Source: Arthrobacter sp. Leaf141
GTDB taxonomy: Bacteria > Actinomycetota > Actinomycetes > Actinomycetales > Micrococcaceae
Assembly (NCBI RefSeq): GCF_001424565.1
Contig: NZ_LMOL01000004.1
Span: forward strand, 87,078-151,077
Length of the DNA: 64,000 bases
Direction: 5' to 3'
This document shows, one piece after another, positions 16,902 through 23,847 of this stretch. The notes under the pieces were generated by a model that searched no databases, had not been told where the DNA came from, and saw only the letters and a program-made list of their open reading frames with translations. How positions within the stretch are numbered: position 1 is the first letter of the stretch; every line of letters begins with the position of its first letter. A program made the translations under genes and the position numbers.

Positions 16902-17825
16902 TTAGAGGTCCTTGCGGCAGGCAGCCTTGCTGAGTTCATACAGGCCGTTGCGGTCGCCGTCGGACAGGCCTTCCGGGGTGCCGATCTCCGGATACATCAG
17001 CTGGGCGGGGTCATCAACGTGGTCCAGGCCCATCACATGGCCCAGCTCATGCAGGATGACGGCGGTGGCGTATTTGTCGCCGTCAGGGTTGAGCAGTTCA
17101 TCGGCGATCTGCGGGGCGTCAAGGTCCAGGCCTCCGGTCACAAAGGTCTTGGGGCCGCCGTCGAAACTGAAGTGGGTGCTGCCCCCGGTGCCGATCACGG
17201 GACCCTTCAGCTGCGGCGCCACCTCGGGGGTGGTCCACGCGATCAAAAGCGGTGCCCAGCGGGCGCCGTACCCGTCGGGTTGGAACGGCGGCCGCTGCGC
17301 CGACGGCTGCTCGTCAGTGGTGCCGTCGTAGACAAAAGAGATGCCGGTTGCTGCCGAAATGGTCTCGATGGCCCTCGGCACCAGCTCGGCCGCACCGTCG
17401 GGTTCGAGGTCCGTGTTGACCACATAGTGCAGAGGGCGGCAGGGGGAGTAGCCCACAGGTGTGCCGTCCCCGTTGACCAGCAGGAAATGGTAGGCATCGC
17501 TTCCGACGGCGGGCGGGGCCGGGGTGAGGAGCGGTTCGGCTGCCTCCTCGACGCCGGCAGGCGGGGCCGCAGTACTGACCTCTGCGGCCGGCGGGGCTTC
17601 GGCGTCGCCCGGCACGGCGCCTTCGCCCGGTCCCGCGCCCTGCCGAGTGCCGGGCCCGATCCGGAGGTCCAGGAACTGCTTGACCCGTGGATCGTCCAGC
17701 ACCACTGCGGCCCCAAAAACGCCCGCCACGCAAAGCCCTGCGACCAGCACCAGCCGGTAGCGTGGTCGCGGCGTCCCGCTGCGGCCCGACGTGGGCTCCG
17801 CATGGCGTGGGGGCCGGCGCTGCAT
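16902..17825 (-). CDS. membrane-anchored or secreted matrixin-like zinc metalloprotease
   Basis: This 307-residue protein has a basic N terminus, one membrane segment near residues 22-42 (YRLVLVAGLCVAGVFGAAVV) and a proline/alanine-rich spacer. The catalytic domain has the extended zinc motif HELGHVMGLDH (HExxHxxGxxH) followed by a Met-turn-like LMYPEIG, as in matrixins/metzincins. I start at the ATG at 17825, which has GGAAGG upstream; a longer frame runs into the next gene. It lies 31 bases downstream of the VIT1-like gene on the same strand. Substrate unknown. Confidence 0.82.
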   Translation of the reverse strand: MQRRPPRHAEPTSGRSGTPRPRYRLVLVAGLCVAGVFGAAVVLDDPRVKQFLDLRIGPGTRQGAGPGEGAVPGDAEAPPAAEVSTAAPPAGVEEAAEPLLTPAPPAVGSDAYHFLLVNGDGTPVGYSPCRPLHYVVNTDLEPDGAAELVPRAIETISAATGISFVYDGTTDEQPSAQRPPFQPDGYGARWAPLLIAWTTPEVAPQLKGPVIGTGGSTHFSFDGGPKTFVTGGLDLDAPQIADELLNPDGDKYATAVILHELGHVMGLDHVDDPAQLMYPEIGTPEGLSDGDRNGLYELSKAACRKDL

Positions 17826-17856
17826 GGTCAGCCTTCCGTCGTTGGATGCACCAAAG

Positions 17857-19014
17857 CTAGCCCACCACGGTGCCGAAGGCGAGCCCCAGGACGTAGGTGA
17901 CGGCGGCGGCACCGAGCCCGATGCCCAGCTGGCGCAGCCCCCGGGTCAGCGGCGACGTCCCCGAAAGCAGTCCCACGATGCCACCGGTACCCAGCAGGGC
18001 AAGGCCCACCAGGGCGCCCGCCACAACCAGCGTAGCAACTCCGGTCAGGCCGAACAGGAACGGCAGGATGGGAATGATGGCCCCGGAGGCAAAGAAGCAG
18101 AAGCTGGAGAGGGCGGCGCCCCACGCAGTGCCCACGGCCTCGTGTTGGTCCTCTTCCGCCGGCTCTTCCGGGTGCAGCGAAAGGCTGGGGTCGCAGTCGC
18201 AGGAGAGCTGTCCCATCCGCTCGGCCACCCGGTGTTGGGCTGCTTCCTGGGACATGCCGCGGGCCAGGTAGACCAGCAGGAGTTCGTTGTGTTCCAAGTC
18301 GAGCTTCGGTGCTGCAGCCAGGGTGACCTGGGTGGGCCGGGTGGCGTCAAGCAGTTCGCGCTGGGACCGGACGGAGATGAACTCGCCTGCACCCATGGAC
18401 ATGGCACCCGCAAGGAGCCCGGCGATGCCGCTGAGCAGCACCACGCTGCTGGCCACGCCGGATGCGGCCATGCCCATTACCAGCGAGAGGTTGCTGACCA
18501 GTCCGTCGTTGGCCCCGAAGACGGCAGCCCGGAAGGTGCCTGCCAGCCGGTTGCGGCCGCGGGTGGCCAGTCCGCGGACCACTTCCTCATGGATCTGTTC
18601 GTCAGCGGCCATGGCTTCGGTGGCGTTGGGGTCCTTGGCGTAGGGCGAGCGGCCCTCGGCCCGCTGGGCGAGTGCCAGGACAAAGACCGAACCGAAGTGG
18701 CGGGCCAGGAAGCCCAGCAGCTGGCTGCGGACCGATGCCGGCCGGGTGCGGCCCGCGTTGTCCCCGAGCAGGCCCAGCCAGTGCGCTTCGTGCCGGCCTT
18801 CCGCTTCGGCCAGGGCCAGGAGGATGGCCCGCTCCTCGCCCTGGCGGTTCTGGGCCAGGTCGCGGTAGACGGCGGCCTCGGCCCGTTCGTCGGCGAGGTA
18901 CTGGCGCCAGCGCCTGATGTCGGCGGCCGACGGAACCGGGGTAACCGGGGTTTCCGGGGTGCCCGCGGGTCCGGCGGGGGCCGGTTGGTGATTGGGTGTG
19001 GCGTGCTGCGGCAC
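17857..19014 (-). CDS. ferritin-like/VIT1 fusion (VIT1/CCC1-type metal transporter)
   Basis: About 385 residues. Residues roughly 30-160 form a ferritin-like/rubrerythrin helical domain (WRQYLADERAEAAVYRDLAQ, EAEGRHEAHW, AADEQIHEEVV). The C-terminal half is a VIT1/CCC1 domain (FGANDGLVSNLSLVMGMAA, SMGAGEFISVRSQRELL) with five predicted membrane segments. VIT1 proteins move Fe2+/Mn2+ out of the cytosol. The GTG at 19014 is chosen because CAGGAG lies 6 bases upstream; the frame is open further but shows no conserved sequence. A cysteine pair (SCDCD) sits in the loop between membrane segments. It probably detoxifies iron or manganese. Confidence 0.85.
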   Translation of the reverse strand: MPQHATPNHQPAPAGPAGTPETPVTPVPSAADIRRWRQYLADERAEAAVYRDLAQNRQGEERAILLALAEAEGRHEAHWLGLLGDNAGRTRPASVRSQLLGFLARHFGSVFVLALAQRAEGRSPYAKDPNATEAMAADEQIHEEVVRGLATRGRNRLAGTFRAAVFGANDGLVSNLSLVMGMAASGVASSVVLLSGIAGLLAGAMSMGAGEFISVRSQRELLDATRPTQVTLAAAPKLDLEHNELLLVYLARGMSQEAAQHRVAERMGQLSCDCDPSLSLHPEEPAEEDQHEAVGTAWGAALSSFCFFASGAIIPILPFLFGLTGVATLVVAGALVGLALLGTGGIVGLLSGTSPLTRGLRQLGIGLGAAAVTYVLGLAFGTVVG

Positions 19015-19271
19015 GGAGGACTCCTGGGCTGGATGGGGCACGGTTTCGGCTCCATTGCCACGCCAGTTTACTGCGGATTTCCGCGGTTTTTCGGCTGGCA
19101 ACCCTAGCTCCGGGGTTTCGGTCCGCCGTAACTTTTCCATCAGGTGGGGAAGCCGCCGGCACGCCAGCCGGGGACCCCTTGACCGCCCCCGGGCGTGGTG
19201 CTGAGATGAAATGGGCGGCGCGGCCGGCGCCCACCCGATGTGCCACACCGTCAATCAGTGGAGGTTCTGTG

Positions 19272-19496
19272 ATGAGCACCAGCGGACAGCACCCGGACAT
19301 GCCGCACCTCGACGCCGTGGAGGCGGACCCCGCTTACGACTATGCCGGGGAAACGCCCGCCGGCGCCGCCCTGGACCCGGAAGATCCCTTCCCCGATGCG
19401 GAAGAGCCCGCGGTCCGGTCCCGGCCGGTCAACGACGCCGAAGACCGGGAGGTCCCGATGGACCCGGACGAAGTCCGCGGGGACGAGCAGGACTGA
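19272..19496 (+). CDS. small acidic protein of unknown function
   Basis: This 74-residue, strongly acidic, proline-rich protein has no membrane segment or recognisable domain (it ends DPDEVRGDEQD). The ATG is preceded by GGAGG at good spacing, which supports translation, and a long hairpin follows. It is divergent from the VIT1 fusion gene. I do not recognise a function. Confidence 0.6.
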   Translation: MSTSGQHPDMPHLDAVEADPAYDYAGETPAGAALDPEDPFPDAEEPAVRSRPVNDAEDREVPMDPDEVRGDEQD

Positions 19497-19538
19497 CCCG
19501 GCAGGACTGCCACGTGCGGGACCAACCGGGCAGGACTG

Positions 19539-19590
19539 ACGACGGCGGCACCTCCTTCTGCTGGGAAACAAAAGGAGGTGCCGCCGTCGT
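19539..19590. terminator. long bidirectional hairpin terminator
   Basis: A perfect 19-bp stem (ACGACGGCGGCACCTCCTT and its complement) around a 14-base loop lies between the convergent small-protein and symporter genes. Its outer 16 bases, TGACGACGGCGGCACC, recur in the hairpin at 46286. Confidence 0.88.
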
Positions 19591-19601
19591 GCGACCCGGT
19601 A

Positions 19602-21122
19602 TCAGGAGGTGGTGACCGCGTCTGCGGGCGCCGGCTCGCTGTCCTGGCCGGCGACGCGCCGCTGCCAGTTCCGCATAACGTGCGGGTCCGTGGGCCTCGT
19701 GGCCAGGGACACCACAACGTAGACGACTGCCGAGGCAACCAGCCCGTAGTAGATCGGCTCGTTGGCGTAGATGCCGTCCAGTGGAGCTTTGGCGTTGATT
19801 TCCAGGACGATCATGGTGCCGAGGGTGACCACCGAGCCGACGGCCATGGAGGCGGCGGCGGCGATCCCGGTGCCGCGCTTCCACACGAGGCCGCCGAGGA
19901 TGGCCACCAGGAGCCCGCCCACCAGGATGTCGTACGCGATGGTGAGGGCCGCCACCACGTCCTTGGTGACGATGGCGATCACAATGGCGATGATGCCCAG
20001 GGTCAGGACCCAGATGCGGTTGGCCCGGACATCGTGCTCCGGGTTGTCGGTGTCGTCCGTGTTGATGTCCTTGCCGAACCAGCTGGCCACAAACGGCAGG
20101 ACGTCGGCGCGGGCCACTGTCGCTGCGGCGATCAGGGCGCCGGAAGCGGTGGACATCATGGCTGCCACTGCGGCGGCCAGGACCAGTCCGCCGATGCCCA
20201 CAGGGAGCAGGTTCTGGGCCACTTCCGCGTAGACGTCGTCCTTGGCGGCGATTTCGATGTTGGCGAGCGCCACTCTGGCGGCCATACCGATCAGGGCGCC
20301 GGCCACGCCGTAAAGGATGCAGTAGATGCCGGCGGTGGCACCGCCCCAGCGGGCAACGGTGGGGGTCTTGGCCGTGAAGACGCGCTGCCAGATGTCCTGG
20401 CCGATCAGCAGGCCCAGGGTGTACACCACGAAGTACGTGATGATGGTCTGGACACCGATGCCGTCGATCTGGAAGAAGCTCGCATCAACGCGGCTGCGGA
20501 TGCCGTCCAGGCCGCCGGCGGCGTTCAGCGTGAAGGGCAGCATCAGGAAAAAAATGCCCACGGTCTTGATGACGAACTGGACCTGGTCCGCCAGGGTGAT
20601 GGACCACATGCCGCCCACGGTGGAGTAGACCAGCACAATGGCGCCGCCGACGGCGATGGCCAAGGCCCGGTCCATGCCGAACAGCACCACAAAAATGGTG
20701 GCGTAGGCGCCGGTGGACGTGGCGCACAGCATCAGCGTGTACGCCAGCATCACGATGCCGGAGGCCTGGGTGGCCTTGCTGCCGTAGCGCAGGGTCAGCA
20801 TCTGCGAGACGGTGTAGATCTTCAGCTTCTGGATGATGGGGGCAAAGAGCAGGCTCAGGAGCAGGACGCCCGCGCCGATGGCCACCACCAGCCACATGCC
20901 GGAGATGCCGAACTTGTAGCCCAGTCCCACGCCGCCCACGGTGGACGCGCCGCCCAGGACCACCGCGGCCATGGTGCCGGTATAGAGGAATGGGCCGAGG
21001 CGGCGGCCGGCCACCAGGAAGTCGCTGTTGGACTTGGTGCGGGACTTGCCCCACCAGCCGAAGGCAAGCATGGCGAGTAGGTACACCACCACAATGGCGA
21101 TGTTGATGACGTTTGCATCCAT
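19602..21122 (-). CDS. sodium:solute symporter (SSS family)
   Basis: This 506-residue, about 13-helix protein begins with the family signature (LLAMLAFGWWGKSRTKSNSDF, VAGRRLGPFLYTGTMAA) and has the core sequence GISGMWLVVAIGAG. The start at 21122 has GAGGAG upstream; the frame extends 40 codons further without support. A 27-base element upstream (21214-21240) is nearly identical to one upstream of the ureohydrolase operon at 26115, and an XRE-cupin regulator is divergent. A guanidino compound, polyamine or amino acid is a plausible substrate; this is inferred. Confidence 0.9.
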   Translation of the reverse strand: MDANVINIAIVVVYLLAMLAFGWWGKSRTKSNSDFLVAGRRLGPFLYTGTMAAVVLGGASTVGGVGLGYKFGISGMWLVVAIGAGVLLLSLLFAPIIQKLKIYTVSQMLTLRYGSKATQASGIVMLAYTLMLCATSTGAYATIFVVLFGMDRALAIAVGGAIVLVYSTVGGMWSITLADQVQFVIKTVGIFFLMLPFTLNAAGGLDGIRSRVDASFFQIDGIGVQTIITYFVVYTLGLLIGQDIWQRVFTAKTPTVARWGGATAGIYCILYGVAGALIGMAARVALANIEIAAKDDVYAEVAQNLLPVGIGGLVLAAAVAAMMSTASGALIAAATVARADVLPFVASWFGKDINTDDTDNPEHDVRANRIWVLTLGIIAIVIAIVTKDVVAALTIAYDILVGGLLVAILGGLVWKRGTGIAAAASMAVGSVVTLGTMIVLEINAKAPLDGIYANEPIYYGLVASAVVYVVVSLATRPTDPHVMRNWQRRVAGQDSEPAPADAVTTS

Positions 21123-21213
21123 GTTGGCTCCTCGGAGCAGGTTGTTAAGCGGGCCGGGCGGGGAAAGCCGGGGCGCCGCTGCTGGGGGTGCGGATGAGAG
21201 CGGAGTCGCAAAT

Positions 21214-21240
21214 ATTGCCTGATAGGCAACAAGTGTTTTC
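21214..21240 (-). promoter_or_regulatory. shared operator/promoter element, copy 1 (symporter)
   Basis: The minus strand reads GAAAACACTTGTTGCC and continues TATCAGGCAAT. It contains the perfect inverted repeat TTGCCT-GAT-AGGCAA (plus-strand 21215-21229). It matches 21 of 27 bases with the element at 26031-26057. It lies about 90 bases before the symporter start. Confidence 0.7.
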
Positions 21241-21383
21241 AAAAGCGTAGGCTGTGACGGCCGTAACAGTCAAGGGCGCCCTGAGGCGCCGTGGCGCGCC
21301 CGCCATGGAAGCGTCACAGTGGCAGCAGGCCATTAGTATTGCTCCAGAGTGGGGCCGGGTGGCCGGCCATGAAAGGTTCGTAC

Positions 21384-21959
21384 ATGAAGGCACTGCCAGT
21401 TGAACCGAGCAACGTTCCGGTGGCCATCGGCTCGAGGATCCGGGCGGCCCGGCAGTCCCAGCGGCTCACCATCGAACAGGTGGCCGATGCCACCGGCCTG
21501 ACCAAGGGCTTCCTGAGCCGGGTTGAGCGCGACCTGACCTCCCCGTCGGTGGCCTCGCTGGTCACCCTGTGCCAGGTCCTGTCGATCTCCATCGGCGAGC
21601 TTTTTGCGGCCCCCGAGACGCACCTGACCAAACGCAACGACGGGCCGCGGATTTCCTTGGGCGGCCAAGGCATCGTTGAGCGGCTCCTGACTGCCCGGTC
21701 CGAACGCCGCCTCCAGATCATCCAGGCCGTTATTGAGCCGCACGGCCGCGGCGAGTCCGAACTGTATGCCGTGGACTGCGACGTCGACGTGCTGCACGTG
21801 ATCAGCGGCAGCATCCGGCTCATCCTGACCAATGAGGAATACGACCTCGATGCGGGGGACACCGTCACGTTCCCGGGCCGCGAGCCCCACACCTGGGTGA
21901 ACCCCACCGACCAGCCGGTCGAGGTCCTCTGGGTGCTGGTCCCGGCGGCCAGCCGCTGA
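21384..21959 (+). CDS. XRE-family regulator with C-terminal cupin domain
   Basis: About 191 residues. An N-terminal XRE helix-turn-helix (IGSRIRAARQSQRLTIEQVA, then TKGFLSRVERDLTSPSVASL) is followed by a cupin sensor domain (LHVISGSIRLILTNEEYDLD, GDTVTFPGREPHTWVNP), the layout of SutR/PuuR-type amino-acid and polyamine regulators. I prefer the ATG at 21384 (AAAGG upstream) to the in-frame ATG at 21369. It is divergent from the symporter gene, which it probably controls, along with the ureohydrolase operon at 26115 through the shared element. Confidence 0.9.
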   Translation: MKALPVEPSNVPVAIGSRIRAARQSQRLTIEQVADATGLTKGFLSRVERDLTSPSVASLVTLCQVLSISIGELFAAPETHLTKRNDGPRISLGGQGIVERLLTARSERRLQIIQAVIEPHGRGESELYAVDCDVDVLHVISGSIRLILTNEEYDLDAGDTVTFPGREPHTWVNPTDQPVEVLWVLVPAASR

Positions 21960-21997
21960 ACAGGGACAACTCCGCGTAACGTGGTCGGGTGGAACCC

Positions 21998-22016
21998 TAA
22001 GGATAGGCTAGCCTTA
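21998..22016. promoter_or_regulatory. DtxR/IdeR-type iron box
   Basis: TAAGGATAGGCTAGCCTTA matches the 19-bp DtxR-family consensus at 17 positions; the two differences are symmetric. It contains the perfect palindrome AGGCTAGCCT. It lies immediately upstream of the siderophore ABC operon and overlaps a TANNNT -10 hexamer (TAGCCT, 22009-22014), so iron-loaded repressor would block transcription. Confidence 0.88.
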
Positions 22017-22020
22017 GTAT

Positions 22021-22881
22021 GTGAACCCTAAGTCCAGCCCCGCGATCCCGCACGCCTTGAAGGGCGCCGGCATCACCGTTGCCTATGGCGGCACGGATGT
22101 TGTCCACGATGCGTCGCTGACCCTGGTGCCCGGCCAGGTCACCGCCCTGGTGGGCCCCAACGGCAGCGGCAAGTCAACCCTGCTGCGCACGCTGGCCCGC
22201 CTGCAGGACCCCAGGACCGGGACGCTGACCCTGGGCGGGAGCCCCGGTGACGAAGCCGCCGACGCACTCTCCCTCTCGGCGCGCGAGTTCGCCCGCCACG
22301 TGGCCCTCCTGACCCAAAGCCGGCCCACGCCCGCCGGCCTGAGCGTCCGCGACGTTGTCGAGTTCGGCCGCTACCCGCACCGCGGCCGCTGGGGCAAGGC
22401 CGATCCGGCCGGTGCCGCCGTCGTGAATCAGTGCCTGGCCCTGACCGGCACCGGCGGAGTGGCGGACCGCGGCGTTGACCAGCTCTCCGGCGGCCAGCTG
22501 CAGCGCGTCTGGCTGGCCAGCTGCCTGGCGCAGGAAACCGGCGTGCTGCTGCTGGACGAACCCACCACCTACCTGGACCTCCGCTACCAGGTGGAACTCC
22601 TGGACCTCATCCGGGACCTCGCCGACCAGCAGGACATCGCCGTGGGCGTGGTCCTGCACGATCTTGACCAGGCCGCGGCGCTCGCCGACCGGGTCGTATT
22701 ACTGAGCCAGGGGCGTGTCATTGCGTCCGGCACACCAGCCTCCGTTCTCACCTCCGCGCTTCTGAGCGGGGTTTACGGAATCCGGATCGAGGTCGACACC
22801 GATCCAAGCACCGGCCGGTTGCGCACCCGCGCCATCGGCAAGCACCACACCCGTACCGAAAGACTGGTTACATCCCCATGA
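22021..22881 (+). CDS. siderophore/iron ABC transporter ATPase (FecE/FepC-like)
   Basis: This 286-residue ATPase has Walker A GPNGSGKST, signature LSGGQLQRVWLA and Walker B LLLDEPTTYLDL, the last typical of the iron(III)-siderophore group. The GTG start at 22021 directly follows the iron box, with no Shine-Dalgarno and a -10 hexamer at -12 to -7, so a leaderless transcript is likely. It is first of a three-gene operon; its stop overlaps the next start (ATGA). Confidence 0.92.
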   Translation: MNPKSSPAIPHALKGAGITVAYGGTDVVHDASLTLVPGQVTALVGPNGSGKSTLLRTLARLQDPRTGTLTLGGSPGDEAADALSLSAREFARHVALLTQSRPTPAGLSVRDVVEFGRYPHRGRWGKADPAGAAVVNQCLALTGTGGVADRGVDQLSGGQLQRVWLASCLAQETGVLLLDEPTTYLDLRYQVELLDLIRDLADQQDIAVGVVLHDLDQAAALADRVVLLSQGRVIASGTPASVLTSALLSGVYGIRIEVDTDPSTGRLRTRAIGKHHTRTERLVTSP

Positions 22882-23843
22882 AGAAGCCAATCCTGGCCTC
22901 CGCCGCTGTTGCAGCGGCGCTGGCCCTCTCCGCCTGTGGAACCACGGAACCTGCCGCCAACCCCTCGGCCTCCGGAGCCGGCATCGAGCTGACCGACGCC
23001 AGCGGCACCACCATCACCCTCGACGCCCCCGCCACCAAAGTGGTGGGCACCGAATGGAACGTCGTGGAAAACCTCGTCTCCCTCGGCGTTGACCCCGTAG
23101 GTGTTGCCGATGTCCCCGGCTACAGCGCCTGGGCCGCCGCCGTTCCCCTCGACAACGAGCCCAAGGACATCGGCACCCGCGGTGAGCCCAGCGTGGACAC
23201 CGTCGCGTCCCTGGCGCCCGACCTGATCGTGGCCACCACCGACCTGCCTGCCGCCGCCGTCGAGCAGCTGCGCAAGATCGCCCCGGTCCTGCAGGTCCGC
23301 TCCGCCAACGGCGAAGGCCAGATCGCCCAGATGAACACCAACCTGGACCTGATCGCCAAGGCCACCGGCACGGAGGACAAAGCCACCGGGGTCAAGGCAG
23401 CATTCGACGACGCCGTGGCCAAGGGCCGCGAAACGCTCGCGGCCGCAGGGCTCGCCGGAGCCAAGGTCGCCTTCGCTGACGGCTACGCCCAGGGCAACCA
23501 GGTAGGCATCCGGCCCTACACCAAGGGCTCCCTGATCGGCGACGTCACCGCGGAACTGGGCCTCGACAATGCGTGGACCCTGGAAGGCGACAAGGACTAT
23601 GGCCTGGCATCCACCGATGTCGAAGGCCTGACCAGCCTCAGCGACGTTGAGTTCCTCTACATCACCAACAAGGTGGACGGCGACCCGTTCGCCGACGTCC
23701 TCGGCGCCAACCCGATCTGGCAGTCCCTGCCGTTCGTCACCGCCGGCAACGTCCACCGCCTGTCCGACGGCATCTGGATGTTCGGTGGCCCGGCGTCCAT
23801 GACGGCCTACGTCGATGCTGCCGTTACGGCCCTTACCAAGTGA
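22878..23843 (+). CDS. iron-siderophore ABC transporter substrate-binding lipoprotein (FecB/FepB-like)
   Basis: This 321-residue lipoprotein has lipobox LALSAC with Cys20. The mature part is a type III (FepB/BtuF) binding protein: the sequence GVADVPGYSAWAA follows a first TROLL-type strand, with VDTVASLAPDLIVATT and a C-terminal helix. Translationally coupled to the ATPase gene by ATGA overlap and 4 bases before the permease gene. It binds a ferric-siderophore complex at the outer face of the membrane; which siderophore is unknown. Confidence 0.92.
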   Translation: MKKPILASAAVAAALALSACGTTEPAANPSASGAGIELTDASGTTITLDAPATKVVGTEWNVVENLVSLGVDPVGVADVPGYSAWAAAVPLDNEPKDIGTRGEPSVDTVASLAPDLIVATTDLPAAAVEQLRKIAPVLQVRSANGEGQIAQMNTNLDLIAKATGTEDKATGVKAAFDDAVAKGRETLAAAGLAGAKVAFADGYAQGNQVGIRPYTKGSLIGDVTAELGLDNAWTLEGDKDYGLASTDVEGLTSLSDVEFLYITNKVDGDPFADVLGANPIWQSLPFVTAGNVHRLSDGIWMFGGPASMTAYVDAAVTALTK

Positions 23844-23847
23844 TCGC

